Shown piece by piece: positions 1-9,430 of a stretch of 64,000 nt of DNA. Made by a program: the position numbers and the translations under genes. This DNA comes from Chitinophaga nivalis (GTDB taxonomy: Bacteria; Bacteroidota; Bacteroidia; Chitinophagales; Chitinophagaceae): the NCBI RefSeq assembly GCF_025989125.1, contig NZ_JAPDNR010000001.1, positions 1,346,301-1,410,300 on the forward strand, in the 5' to 3' direction. Each line of letters starts with the position of its first letter. The first letter of the stretch is position 1. Below the pieces are notes generated by a model, which was not told the origin of the DNA, did not search any database, and saw nothing but the letters and a program-made list of their open reading frames with translations.

Positions 1-1
1 C

Positions 2-637
2 TTCGACAGCATGATCACTACCAACGGTTTCAGAACAGATACCATCCGCAAATACAGCGATGACACCGCTCACAAGGTAATCGGTACTGAAATCCGCCGC
101 TATGAATACTTTGCGGCAAAAGTGATCAACAATACACTGAATAAACCGGTTAACTATATTACCATACACCGCGGCAGCCTGCAGGGAATCCGCCCCAATA
201 TGGGCGTTATCAGCACCAATGGTGTGGTAGGCGTGGTAAGAAGCGTGAGTGATAACTACTCCGTTGTATTATCCATGCTGTCCAAATCCAACTCCGTATC
301 CATCAGCGCCCGTCTGGGTCAAAGCAAGGAAATGGGATCGGTACACTGGGACGGCGATAATGCCGGCTATGCCCTGCTGAAGGATATTCCCAAAAGTGCG
401 AAGGTAAACAAAGGTGATACCGTGGTAACCAGCGGTTTCTCTGCCCTGTTCCCCGAAAACATTCCCATTGGTTATGTAGATGGGATCACAGTGGGTGATA
501 AGGCCAGTACTTCCTACACGATCCGGTTGAAATTGGCGACCAATTTCTTCAACCTGCAATATGTGTATGTGATAGAAAACCTGCTGAAGGAAGAACAACA
601 ACGATTAGAGGATTCAACGTATAAGTTGATTAAATGA
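2..637 (+). CDS. mreC: Rod shape-determining protein MreC, C-terminal part (cut by window edge)
   Basis: MreC is the periplasmic scaffold of the elongasome, linking MreB/MreD to PBP2 and RodA. The frame is open from base 2, so the ATG at 11 is internal and the N-terminal membrane helix and coiled coil lie outside the window. The visible part is the beta-rich C-terminal domain: an RGSLQGIRPNMGVI segment (start of the first barrel) and VNKGDTVVTSGFSALFP, the family's G-D-x-V-x-T-S-G signature. The C-terminus overlaps mreD by four bases (ATGA), indicating translational coupling. The order mreC-mreD-mrdA-rodA is the standard elongasome operon and supports the call. Confidence 0.93.
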   Translation, partial: FDSMITTNGFRTDTIRKYSDDTAHKVIGTEIRRYEYFAAKVINNTLNKPVNYITIHRGSLQGIRPNMGVISTNGVVGVVRSVSDNYSVVLSMLSKSNSVSISARLGQSKEMGSVHWDGDNAGYALLKDIPKSAKVNKGDTVVTSGFSALFPENIPIGYVDGITVGDKASTSYTIRLKLATNFFNLQYVYVIENLLKEEQQRLEDSTYKLIK

Positions 638-1143
638 GTATACTGTTAAGAAATATTATCCGTTTTGTACTCCTGCTGCTGATTCAGGTGTTTGTACTCA
701 ATGAAGTACTCCTGCACCAGCTGGTGAGTCCATATCTGTATATGCTGTTTATACTGGCGCTGCCCTTTAACCTGCCGCGCCCGGTACTCATGTTAATGGG
801 CCTGCTCATGGGCCTTTCGCTGGATATGTTTATGAATACCATGGGTATGCACGCTGCTGCCTGTGTATTGATTGCTTATTTGCGCCCGTTTATTATCAAT
901 GTGCTTTCTCCGCAGGGTGGTTTTGAAACTACCCAGAAAACGCCTTCTATGACCAGCATGGGAGTATCACAGTTCCTGATTTACGCAGCGATCCTGGTAT
1001 TTCTTCACCATACTGTTTTTTTTACACTGGAAGTATTTGGGTTTGCCAACCCGCTGTACCTGTTGTTAAAAATACTCCTGTCCACCCTTGCCAGTCTTTT
1101 TCTCATCGTGCTCTATGAATTACTTTTCTTTTCAAAAAAGTAA
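634..1143 (+). CDS. mreD: Rod shape-determining protein MreD
   Basis: Small, very hydrophobic inner-membrane protein of 169 residues with about five predicted membrane segments, the size and character of MreD. Sequence conservation in this family is low, so the call rests on hydrophobicity, on motif-like stretches such as LPFNLPRPVLMLMGLLMGL, and on its place directly between mreC (ATGA overlap at 634-637) and mrdA. MreD bridges MreC to the peptidoglycan synthases of the elongasome. About 114 bases separate it from mrdA, which has a promoter of its own. Confidence 0.88.
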   Translation: MSILLRNIIRFVLLLLIQVFVLNEVLLHQLVSPYLYMLFILALPFNLPRPVLMLMGLLMGLSLDMFMNTMGMHAAACVLIAYLRPFIINVLSPQGGFETTQKTPSMTSMGVSQFLIYAAILVFLHHTVFFTLEVFGFANPLYLLLKILLSTLASLFLIVLYELLFFSKK

Positions 1144-1220
1144 TACAGGTCCGTTAAGGGAATTGCCGGTAAGTACCTGAACAGGTATGACCCGGCTTAC
1201 TGCCTGAAGTAATTTTAGTG

Positions 1221-1228
1221 TAGGTTTG
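1221..1228 (+). promoter_or_regulatory. -7 promoter element of mrdA-rodA
   Basis: TAGGTTTG is a perfect match to the Bacteroidota -7 consensus TAnnTTTG, 30 bases before the mrdA ATG. It implies that mrdA and rodA can be transcribed separately from mreCD. No clear -33 TTTG is seen. Confidence 0.55.
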
Positions 1229-1257
1229 TATCTTAAAATATATCCGTCCTTAATAGC

Positions 1258-3192
1258 ATGTCTGTATTTAATCAGCCCAGGAAAAGAGTTATACAGTTGA
1301 TTATACTTGGGATGGTGGTGTTGATCATCACCCGGTTATTCTTCTTACAGATTGTGGAAAAGAAATACGCCAAGCTGGCGGATGCCAATGCTGTGCTCCG
1401 TAAGGTAGTATATCCCAGCCGGGGTATTATCTTCGACCGGCAAAACCGCAGTATCCTCGGCAACGATGTATTATATGACCTGGTAGTAACCCCCGCCAGT
1501 GCTAAAAATATAGATACCCTCTATCTGTGTAATATTCTGAAAATAGATAAAGAAGAATTTCGAAAACGGATTATCAACGCCATCGTGAAAAATGGCCGGG
1601 TAAGACAATCTGTTTTTGCTCCCCTGCTGGCGCCTGATGTATTTGGGCAGCTGCAGGAAAGTATGTACCTGTTTCAACCCGGCTTTGAACTGGTACCCCG
1701 TCAGATCCGCTCCTATCCTTATGCGGCAGCGGCCAACATCCTGGGGTATATCGCGGAAATCTCCCCCGGTATGCTGAAAGATTCTGCCTATTTTTCCTAC
1801 AACTCCGGTGATTACCTGGGTTTCACCGGTCTGGAGAAAACATATGAATCGGTGTTGATGGGAAAACGGGGTATTCAATATCTGGTAAAAGATAACCTGA
1901 ACCGGCCGCAGGGCGCCTACGAAAACGGAGAGTTTGACAGCGCCGCAGTAGCAGGTAAAAACCTCCGCCTCTCCCTGGATATAGAACTGCAGCAACTGGG
2001 TGAAAAACTGATGAAGGGAAAAAGCGGCAGTATCGTTGCCATCGATCCGCAAACAGGCGGCATCCTGGCTATGGTGAGTGGCCCCAGCTTCGACCCGAAC
2101 CTGCTGACAGGTTCCTATCGCAGTGCCAACTTCAGCAAATTATATGTAGATACGACCAAACCGTTATTTAACCGTGCTATTCAGGCGATGTATCCGCCGG
2201 GATCTACCTTCAAGCCGATGATTGCCCTGGTAGGCCTGGACGAAGGCGTTATCACGCCGAGCTTTGGTTACCCCTGCGGCGGTGCCTACTATGGTTGTAA
2301 CCGCCCTATCAAGTGCGAGCACCACGATGCAGGACACGCCGCTAATCTGCGGCTGGCATTATCCCACTCCTGTAACTCCTACTTCTCGCATGTATACCGG
2401 TTGAGTGTAGATGCCGGCAAGTTTGGAGGTATCAAGGTAGGTGGTATGCAGAAATGGGCCGACTATATGAATAACTTCGGCTTCGGACACCGGATAGGTA
2501 TCGATATCCCCAGTGAAGGAAGAGGATTGGTGCCGGATAAAAAATACTACGACAACCGTTATAAAGGAAGCTGGAACTCCTGTACTTCCGTATTTCTGGG
2601 CATCGGTCAGGGAGAGCTGCTCCTGACGCCGCTGCAAATGGCCAATGCGATGTGTATTGTGGCGAACCGCGGTTCCTACTATATTCCGCATTTTGTCAGC
2701 AGTATCGATAACGACGATACCCGTCTGCTGGATAAATACAAAGTAAAACACGATGTGGCACACATTTCCGATACAGCTTACCGTGCGGTAATCAACGGGA
2801 TGACCGATGTGGTGGAAAGCGGTACCGGCCGTGTTGCGCAGATAGAAGGCGTCAAAGTGGGTGGTAAAACAGGTACGGCAGAAAACTATGGTTTTGTAAA
2901 CGGAGTGAGAACCAAACTCAAGAACCACGCGATGTTTGTGGCCTTTGCCCCTGCGGAGAATGCACGTATAGCCATCGCCGTAATTGTGGAAAACTCCGGA
3001 TACGGTGCCCGCTACGCCGGCCCGATTGCGGGTATTATGATGGAGAAGTACCTGAAAGATACCCTTTCCGTAAAACGGCAGGCACAGATGAAGACGGTGA
3101 TAGAAACGGTGACTATTGACCCGGCTATGCTGGCGAAATCACACCTCGACTCATTGAACAGAGCTGCGTCTATCAAACAGAAAAAGCCTTAA
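1258..3192 (+). CDS. mrdA: Penicillin-binding protein 2 (elongation transpeptidase)
   Basis: Class B PBP that cross-links peptidoglycan during side-wall growth. It has one N-terminal membrane helix (about residues 11-31), a PBP dimerisation domain (about 45-230) and a transpeptidase domain with all three catalytic motifs: S316-T-F-K319 (nucleophile), S371-C-N373 and K537-T-G539. Length 644 residues is normal for Bacteroidota PBP2. It starts with ATG 30 bases downstream of a perfect -7 element. rodA follows after 22 bases, giving the usual PBP2/RodA transpeptidase/glycosyltransferase pair. Confidence 0.95.
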   Translation: MSVFNQPRKRVIQLIILGMVVLIITRLFFLQIVEKKYAKLADANAVLRKVVYPSRGIIFDRQNRSILGNDVLYDLVVTPASAKNIDTLYLCNILKIDKEEFRKRIINAIVKNGRVRQSVFAPLLAPDVFGQLQESMYLFQPGFELVPRQIRSYPYAAAANILGYIAEISPGMLKDSAYFSYNSGDYLGFTGLEKTYESVLMGKRGIQYLVKDNLNRPQGAYENGEFDSAAVAGKNLRLSLDIELQQLGEKLMKGKSGSIVAIDPQTGGILAMVSGPSFDPNLLTGSYRSANFSKLYVDTTKPLFNRAIQAMYPPGSTFKPMIALVGLDEGVITPSFGYPCGGAYYGCNRPIKCEHHDAGHAANLRLALSHSCNSYFSHVYRLSVDAGKFGGIKVGGMQKWADYMNNFGFGHRIGIDIPSEGRGLVPDKKYYDNRYKGSWNSCTSVFLGIGQGELLLTPLQMANAMCIVANRGSYYIPHFVSSIDNDDTRLLDKYKVKHDVAHISDTAYRAVINGMTDVVESGTGRVAQIEGVKVGGKTGTAENYGFVNGVRTKLKNHAMFVAFAPAENARIAIAVIVENSGYGARYAGPIAGIMMEKYLKDTLSVKRQAQMKTVIETVTIDPAMLAKSHLDSLNRAASIKQKKP

Positions 3193-3214
3193 CCAATAAA
3201 CGAATAAACCGATA

Positions 3215-4501
3215 ATGAACCGCGCACAAGCCAAACTGACACAAGGGATTGACTGGCCTATAGTAGGCCTGTATCTCGCATTGGTGATTATTGGCATCAT
3301 GTCTATTTTCGCTGCGGAATACCGTGGGGATGATAACGTATGGCAGGATATCATCCATGTGAGTAAGAACTATTCCCGTCAGATGATGTGGTTCGGTATC
3401 TCTATTGTACTGGCATCGGTGATCTGGCTGACCGACAGTAAGTTCTTTACGGCCACCTCCAACCTCATGTATGCCGGCGGTTTGCTCCTGCTGCTGCTGG
3501 TACTCGGTATCGGGAAGGATGTAAAAGGGTCGCATTCATGGCTGGTGATAGGCGGTTTCCAGTTTCAGCCCGCAGAGCTGACCAAGCTGTGTACCAACCT
3601 CGCCCTGGCCAAATACCTCTCCTCGCAGGAAACAGACTTCAATAAATTACGATCCCGGCTCATAGCCGCCGCCATCGCCCTGATACCGGCAGGTATTATC
3701 ATCCTGCAGGATGAAACAGGACTGGCGCTGGTGTATTTCTCTTTCTTCCTGGTGATGTTCCGCGAAGGACTACCTGGTGTATTGCTGGTGATTGCCTTTT
3801 CCGCTATTGTACTGGTATTATCGGCCCTGCTGGTAGATAAGATTATCCTGTTTTCCATCTTTACGGTGATTACCGCCATTGTTATCTATTTCAGCCGGCG
3901 GGAAATAAAACGAAAGCGTTCCCGGTTATTGGTGATACTGGGCGTATATGCCTTTTGCTCGCTCTTTGTGATGTTCATCGTGCCTTTTGCGTTTACCAAA
4001 GTGCTGAAAGACTACCAGGTACGTCGTATTGAAGTAATGCTGGGAAAAGAAAATGATCCGAAAGCAACTTATAATACCCGTCAAAGTATGATTGCGATTG
4101 GCTCCGGTGGTTTCTGGGGCAAAGGATACCTGAAAGGTACCCAAACCCGCTACGACTTTGTGCCGGAACAAAGTACAGACTTTATCTTCTGTACCATCGG
4201 AGAAGATTTTGGCTTCTTCGGCAGTGTACTTTTCCTGGGCATCTATGTAGCCCTGCTCTTACGGATCATCTTTGTGGCCGAACGACAGCGATCGACCTTT
4301 ACACGGGTGTATGCCTATGGGGTGGCCAGTATTATCTTCTTTCACCTGGCCATTAATATTGCCATGACCATCGGTCTGGCGCCCGTAATCGGGATTCCCC
4401 TGCCATTGGTGAGCTATGGCGGGTCCTCCCTGATGACCTTTACCATGCTGATATTTATTATGCTCCGCCTGGATGCCGACAGGCAAATGGTATTAAGATA
4501 G
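3215..4501 (+). CDS. rodA: Rod shape-determining protein RodA (SEDS glycosyltransferase)
   Basis: SEDS-family peptidoglycan polymerase that works with PBP2. The 428-residue protein is polytopic with about ten membrane segments. Family features include GSHSWLVIGGFQFQPAELTK (the QPxELxK motif), NTRQSMIAIGSGGFWGKGYL, the VPEQSTDFIF motif, and a C-terminal GIPLPLVSYGGSS signature. These match RodA/FtsW. The pairing with mrdA, not with ftsI or murG, favours RodA over FtsW. The stop lies 20 bases before the next gene, whose own promoter overlaps the end of rodA. Confidence 0.95.
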   Translation: MNRAQAKLTQGIDWPIVGLYLALVIIGIMSIFAAEYRGDDNVWQDIIHVSKNYSRQMMWFGISIVLASVIWLTDSKFFTATSNLMYAGGLLLLLLVLGIGKDVKGSHSWLVIGGFQFQPAELTKLCTNLALAKYLSSQETDFNKLRSRLIAAAIALIPAGIIILQDETGLALVYFSFFLVMFREGLPGVLLVIAFSAIVLVLSALLVDKIILFSIFTVITAIVIYFSRREIKRKRSRLLVILGVYAFCSLFVMFIVPFAFTKVLKDYQVRRIEVMLGKENDPKATYNTRQSMIAIGSGGFWGKGYLKGTQTRYDFVPEQSTDFIFCTIGEDFGFFGSVLFLGIYVALLLRIIFVAERQRSTFTRVYAYGVASIIFFHLAINIAMTIGLAPVIGIPLPLVSYGGSSLMTFTMLIFIMLRLDADRQMVLR

Positions 4502-4508
4502 CATATAC

Positions 4509-4516
4509 TATCTTTG
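4509..4516 (+). promoter_or_regulatory. -7 promoter element giving a leaderless or near-leaderless mRNA
   Basis: TATCTTTG matches TAnnTTTG perfectly and ends only four bases before the ATG at 4521. With the usual 5-7 nt spacing to the transcription start, the mRNA would begin at or within a base or two of the start codon. Confidence 0.55.
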
Positions 4517-4520
4517 CATC

Positions 4521-5267
4521 ATGGCACGTATTATTCCATTATCAGAAGGGTCATTTACCGTAGACGGGACCAAACAATTCATTCCTTTCAAACCAGGAAC
4601 AGACAGCATGCAGGATCGTCCGCATGGCTCGTTACTGGTAGAAATACAGCCGTTTCTGGTCATCACCGACCGGGACTATATTTTGCTGGATACCGGTCTG
4701 GGTTTCCGTAACCCGGACGGCGTATTACAGATTCACCAACACCTGATAGACCATGGTATTAATCCCATGGAAATCACCAAGGTGCTGATGAGCCATCTGC
4801 ATAAAGATCACTCCGGCGGTGTATCGGCGGAAGACCCGATCACCCGCGAACGCACCCTCACTTTTCCCAACGCTACCTATTATGTGAATAATGAGGAAAT
4901 GCTGTATGCCATGGAGCATGCCGGTAAATCCTATCACGCAGAAGATATTGTATTATTACAGCAACGGGATAATGTCATCTTCACTACCGGCAACGGTACG
5001 ATCGACGGCTATATTCATTACGAACTGACCGGCGGCCACTGCCCTTATCACCAGGTATTCCTGATTGATGACGGAGAAGATAAAGTATTCTTCGGTGGAG
5101 ACGTAGCCCCCCAGATATCCCAGATGAAGAGCCGCTTTGCCGCCAAATACGACTATGATGGCAAACGCAGTATGGAGCTGCGCCAGGAATTCATGGAACG
5201 CGGTAAGGAAGCCGGCTGGACATTCCTCTTCTACCATGATACCAAAACACCGTTTACACAATTCTGA
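4521..5267 (+). CDS. MBL-fold metallo-hydrolase
   Basis: Metallo-beta-lactamase-fold enzyme of 248 residues with no signal peptide, so probably cytoplasmic. The metal site is visible: SHLHKDHSGG carries the H92-x-H94-x-D96-H97 motif, with a further His in the GGHCPYHQVF stretch and the Asp of VFFGGD. The layout recalls lactonase-type members such as the AiiA/AttM group, but no residue seen here fixes the substrate. It is followed after 9 bases by an AraC regulator and then an NTF2-like protein, suggesting a small inducible unit for modifying or hydrolysing a small molecule. The start is set by the -7 element directly upstream. Confidence 0.85.
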   Translation: MARIIPLSEGSFTVDGTKQFIPFKPGTDSMQDRPHGSLLVEIQPFLVITDRDYILLDTGLGFRNPDGVLQIHQHLIDHGINPMEITKVLMSHLHKDHSGGVSAEDPITRERTLTFPNATYYVNNEEMLYAMEHAGKSYHAEDIVLLQQRDNVIFTTGNGTIDGYIHYELTGGHCPYHQVFLIDDGEDKVFFGGDVAPQISQMKSRFAAKYDYDGKRSMELRQEFMERGKEAGWTFLFYHDTKTPFTQF

Positions 5268-5276
5268 TTGTAAACC

Positions 5277-6146
5277 ATGTATACCCGGTACGATAACTGG
5301 TCGCTGCCCGGACAACACCAGGTAACCACCTGGCAGGAGCAGCACCACAGCTGGGCAGCGTATAGCCGTTACCTGCAGGCTGCCGCACATCAGTTATATG
5401 TACCTCAAACCATCCTGAACCTGGTGGTGCGGGGTGAAAAACGGATGTACGATGGCAACAAGGTACATCACCTGCGGGCCGGCGACGTATTCCTGATACC
5501 CGCCGGCTCGCTGATTTGTTCTGAAATTCTCTGCCCGCAACAACATTACAGCAGCATCAATCTGGTCATACCAGACAACATCGCGGCCTATGGCCCGCCA
5601 CGCAACTACGATGACAATGCCGCCGGCGTAAAAGCAGCGCTGATACTACCCGCCCGCCAGGAATGGCATCCGTTTACCCGCTCCCTGCTGCAACACTTCC
5701 GGGATGCCGGCGCCTCCGCTCCCGATCATCCTGCCGTTATTACACAATTGTGGAAATTAATGATGCACAGTCCTGCTGGTGCACATGTGGGCGCCATGCT
5801 GGCTAAAAACAGCCGGTATCCCCTGCCCCAGGTCATGGAAACACTCAGCTCCTGCCTGCCGGAAGTGCGGTTGCTGGAAGAAGTAGCGGCTATGGGCCAT
5901 ATGAGTACGGCCACCCTGAAACGCCGTTTCAGAAAGGTATACAACTGCAGCCCGATGCACTGGATATGGGAAAAAAGATTGCAGCTGGCAGGTTTTCTGT
6001 TACGTACCACAGAGATGACGGTGCCGGAAATAGCCTACAGTACCGGATTTGAAGATATAACCCACTTTTACCGCCTGTTCCGGAAAAGTTTTCTGTTAAC
6101 ACCCCTGCAATGGCGGAAAAGCGAAAGTGATCTTTTCAGCAAATAA
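5277..6146 (+). CDS. AraC-family transcriptional regulator
   Basis: 289-residue regulator. The N-terminal half has a cupin-like effector domain (HLRAGDVFLIPAGSL around residues 62-76). The C-terminal ~100 residues form the double helix-turn-helix: first HTH around LEEVAAMGHMSTATLKRRF, second around VPEIAYSTGFEDITHFYRLF, ending in the typical TPLQWR. It matches the AraC_N subgroup. It lies 9 bases behind the MBL hydrolase and 37 bases before the NTF2-like gene, so it probably controls this three-gene unit and is itself co-transcribed with it. Confidence 0.9.
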   Translation: MYTRYDNWSLPGQHQVTTWQEQHHSWAAYSRYLQAAAHQLYVPQTILNLVVRGEKRMYDGNKVHHLRAGDVFLIPAGSLICSEILCPQQHYSSINLVIPDNIAAYGPPRNYDDNAAGVKAALILPARQEWHPFTRSLLQHFRDAGASAPDHPAVITQLWKLMMHSPAGAHVGAMLAKNSRYPLPQVMETLSSCLPEVRLLEEVAAMGHMSTATLKRRFRKVYNCSPMHWIWEKRLQLAGFLLRTTEMTVPEIAYSTGFEDITHFYRLFRKSFLLTPLQWRKSESDLFSK

Positions 6147-6183
6147 CTGCTCCTGGCAAACGGCTATTTTGCAGTAAAAAAAA

Positions 6184-6531
6184 ATGGAAAATCTGACTGC
6201 CTTTGGCCAGGCCTGGCTCGACGCCTGGAACAGCCACCAACTCGATGACATTTTATCGCACTACGCCGATGACGTGGTATTCTACTCCCCTTTTATTCAA
6301 CAGGTGAATAATGACCCTTCCGGTTGTATTCATGGTAAAACAGCCTTGCGGGCCTATTTCAGCCGGGCCCTCACGGTATATCCGGAGCTGCATTTTGAGT
6401 TGTATCATATCCTGGAAGGGGTAAGCTCTGTGGTATTGTATTATAAAAGTGTAGGCAACCGGCTGAGTGCAGAAATGATGGTGCTCAATGCAGCCGGTGA
6501 AATCCAGGAAGTACGGGCGCATTACAAATAG
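6184..6531 (+). CDS. NTF2-like (SnoaL-type) protein
   Basis: 115-residue single-domain protein of the nuclear transport factor 2 fold. The start (FGQAWLDAWNSHQLDDILSH followed by YADDVVFYSP) and the alternating strands in the second half are typical of SnoaL-like proteins, which act as small cyclases, isomerases or ligand binders; the function is not predictable. It is the third gene of the MBL-AraC unit. The upstream TATTTTGC (about 6165) resembles a -7 element with a spacer one base short, so a second start is possible. Confidence 0.75.
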   Translation: MENLTAFGQAWLDAWNSHQLDDILSHYADDVVFYSPFIQQVNNDPSGCIHGKTALRAYFSRALTVYPELHFELYHILEGVSSVVLYYKSVGNRLSAEMMVLNAAGEIQEVRAHYK

Positions 6532-6598
6532 CCCGCTTTTATTCCCTATTCCGTAAATCTTTTTCCCGAATCGAAAAACCGCCCGGTCTGGCCTTCCT

Positions 6599-6606
6599 TA
6601 CTTTTG
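6599..6606 (+). promoter_or_regulatory. -7 promoter element of the TonB receptor/peroxidase operon
   Basis: TACTTTTG matches TAnnTTTG. The leader that follows is about 75 bases long and contains a short hairpin (CTCCTG 6611-6616 with CAGGAG 6626-6631). No operator is recognisable. Confidence 0.5.
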
Positions 6607-6686
6607 TATTCTCCTGACAATGATACAGGAGTGTTACTATCCTATGCAAATTTACCTGTGATTTCTGGTAAGTTTATTATTGTGTT

Positions 6687-9407
6687 TTGAAGTATAGACT
6701 GTACGTATTCTTATTATTGTTATTTCCTGTATTAGGTAGCGCCCAACAAAGAGAACAATGGCTGCAGGGGAAGGTGGTAGATCTGCGGGGCAGACCTATT
6801 GCTTTTGCTACGGTAGCCTTGCCGGATCTGGAGCAGGTCACCTATACCAATGCTGCCGGTGGTTTTCACCTGCGGGTGGACAGTATATATGCAAAAACGG
6901 TATCCCTGCGGATTACTTATGTAGGGAAAAAATCAATCGACACCACTGTAGCCGTATCACAGCCGGCGCCGCTTTTCTTTATGATGCAGGAGCTGAGTTT
7001 GTCGCTCAGTATGTTGCAGGTAACTGCTACGCGGAAAAATAATACCAATTCCAACTCTTCTATTGTATACGACCGGGAGGCCATTGAACAAATCCAAGCT
7101 TATAGCCTGGCCGACGTGTTACGTACGTTGCCGGGTAAAACCATGGCGCCACCCGACTTACAATATAAACAACAGATTACCCTCCGGAGTGAAAGTACCG
7201 ACCAGTTTGCCCGCAACAACTCATTGGGGGTAGCCATTATTGTAGATGGGGTACGTCGTTCCAATGATGGTAATATGCAGAGCCGCAGTGCCAGCCAGTG
7301 GGGTATGGGCGGTTCCTTGTTAACCAACCACAAAGACCCTTTTGCAGGTAACCCGAGTTATGATGTGGCTTTCAGCGGCATCGACCTGCGCGATATTCCG
7401 GCTGATAACATTGAAAGCATTGAAGTGATATCCGGTGTAGCTGCTGCCAAATACGGCGAGATCACGGATGGCGCCATCATTGTAAACCGGCAGGCGGGTA
7501 AAACAGATTACCGGTACAGCATGCGCTTCAACGGCAGTTCCGTCAATACTTCCCTTTCTAAAGGTTATAGCCTGGGACCTAAGCTGGGCGCATTAAACGT
7601 CAATGTCAATTACTTGTACAGCAACCAGGACCCACGCGATAAAATGAAAATATTCAGCCGGGTGACTGCTGGTCTGATGTGGACCACCTACCTGGCCAAA
7701 GGCATTAAAAATACGTTCTCCCTGGACTACGGCACCAAGATCGATAATGCCAAACAGGACCCGGATGATAATGCACAGGAGCGTACCTATTCCAAAGACC
7801 GTCGTATTGCGTTCAGCAACCGGATGGCAGTGGAAGTGAATCAACCGTGGCTGAAAAACATTTCCTTCACCATGAGCTATGACCGCTCGTATCAGGAGTC
7901 TTACCGGCAACTTTACCTGAATGGCGCTCCTAAAGCAATGGCAGATAAAGATACCACCGGTATTTATGAAGGCTATTATATACCCGGTAATTACCTGGCG
8001 CTGGATCATATTATAGGCCGCCCGTCCAGCTTTAGCGGTAGCCTGCAGCTGTCTAATGAATGGATGACCGGACGTATCCGGCATGGCGTAAGTGCCGGGG
8101 TGAATGTGAATGTTACCGGCAATAATGGAAAAGGGATTGTTATTGATCCTACCCGTCCCCGTTTTGTCAATCAGGGATATAAAAATGAACGGCCGTATGA
8201 CTTTAACCTGTTACCAAGTCTTATTAACTACGGATTCTATGCAGAAGATAACATGCTGATACCCCTGCTGGGAAAAGAATTGCGGGTACAGGCCGGGATG
8301 CGGTATGATTTACAGAATGGATTCGCGTCCTTACAACCCCGTATCAATGCGTCTTATCAGCTGGATAAGCACTGGCGCGTGAATATGGCGTATGGTATTG
8401 CTTCCAAGTCACCTACCATGGCGCACCGTTATCCGGCGCCGGTATATTATGATATTCCATTGGTAAATGCCTATGCGGGAGATGTGAGAGAAAGTATGTA
8501 CCTCGTATATACCCGGAAGGAAATACCGGACAACCGTAATATGAAGCCGGCAAAATCGGCGCAGGTAGAAGCGGGTGTGAGCTACAGCAAGCATGGGTTT
8601 AGCTCTTCCGTTTTTGTATACTTTAAGAACAATACAGATGGATTTGGAGAGCAGTCTTTATTTTCTCCGGAGACATTACCGGTATATGATTATCAGCGGA
8701 TACCCGGGCAGAAACCTGTGTATTTCCCGACAAATAAAAGCAGAACATACCTGAATCTGTCGCGGATACAACTCACGAATAACCTGTCTGACCGTACTTT
8801 TGGGGCAGAGTGGTTTATTTCCACCCCGAAGATTAAAGCCATACTCACCAGCTTTAACCTGAGTACTTCCTATAGTTCCGGTACCTACAGAAAAGAAGGT
8901 ACGTTGATGGTAGCCGCCAGCGAGAGTAGCATCGACCAGGGGAAAAAAGCCTGGTTTGGTATTTATGATAATGACAGTAACAAGAGCTGGTCATTGACCA
9001 CCAAGCTATCTGCAGATACCCATATTCCGCAGCTGGGCTTCCTGATCACGCTTTCTGCAGATATATACTGGCAGAATGCGAAAGACTTTACCAATGGTAG
9101 TAATTATCCACATGCTTATGTAGATGCTACCGGTACCATTTTCCCGATTGCCCATTTTGATCCGGCTAATCCGGATTATGGTCACCTGACCCGCCGCACC
9201 GGGTCTGATAACCGGCAACGGTTACCTTTTGTATATAGCAACATGTCGTTACGGGTAGCCAAGGAAATCCGGCAAAAGATCCGCTTTTCCGTGTATGCCT
9301 ATAACTTCCTGAACCTGCAGCCCAAACATTATTTTGAAGATAGCCGCATCCTGAGAGTATATAATAGCCCGGTGAATGTAGGGGCTGAGATGTCCATCAA
9401 ATTTTAA
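6687..9407 (+). CDS. TonB-dependent outer-membrane receptor
   Basis: 906-residue receptor. A signal peptide ends near residue 19 (LGSAQQ), followed by a carboxypeptidase-regulatory-like domain (about 26-105), a plug (about 120-255) and a beta-barrel ending in the aromatic C-terminus MSIKF. The only plausible start is TTG at 6687, directly before the hydrophobic signal sequence; no in-frame ATG gives a signal peptide. It is followed at close spacing by a DUF4876 lipoprotein, a DUF6850 barrel and a cytochrome c peroxidase, a gene set I recall as recurring in Bacteroidota. The ligand is unknown; haem, iron or another redox-active compound is plausible only because of the peroxidase. Confidence 0.9.
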   Translation: MKYRLYVFLLLLFPVLGSAQQREQWLQGKVVDLRGRPIAFATVALPDLEQVTYTNAAGGFHLRVDSIYAKTVSLRITYVGKKSIDTTVAVSQPAPLFFMMQELSLSLSMLQVTATRKNNTNSNSSIVYDREAIEQIQAYSLADVLRTLPGKTMAPPDLQYKQQITLRSESTDQFARNNSLGVAIIVDGVRRSNDGNMQSRSASQWGMGGSLLTNHKDPFAGNPSYDVAFSGIDLRDIPADNIESIEVISGVAAAKYGEITDGAIIVNRQAGKTDYRYSMRFNGSSVNTSLSKGYSLGPKLGALNVNVNYLYSNQDPRDKMKIFSRVTAGLMWTTYLAKGIKNTFSLDYGTKIDNAKQDPDDNAQERTYSKDRRIAFSNRMAVEVNQPWLKNISFTMSYDRSYQESYRQLYLNGAPKAMADKDTTGIYEGYYIPGNYLALDHIIGRPSSFSGSLQLSNEWMTGRIRHGVSAGVNVNVTGNNGKGIVIDPTRPRFVNQGYKNERPYDFNLLPSLINYGFYAEDNMLIPLLGKELRVQAGMRYDLQNGFASLQPRINASYQLDKHWRVNMAYGIASKSPTMAHRYPAPVYYDIPLVNAYAGDVRESMYLVYTRKEIPDNRNMKPAKSAQVEAGVSYSKHGFSSSVFVYFKNNTDGFGEQSLFSPETLPVYDYQRIPGQKPVYFPTNKSRTYLNLSRIQLTNNLSDRTFGAEWFISTPKIKAILTSFNLSTSYSSGTYRKEGTLMVAASESSIDQGKKAWFGIYDNDSNKSWSLTTKLSADTHIPQLGFLITLSADIYWQNAKDFTNGSNYPHAYVDATGTIFPIAHFDPANPDYGHLTRRTGSDNRQRLPFVYSNMSLRVAKEIRQKIRFSVYAYNFLNLQPKHYFEDSRILRVYNSPVNVGAEMSIKF

Positions 9408-9430
9408 TACTATTTAAAACAAAAGAAGAT

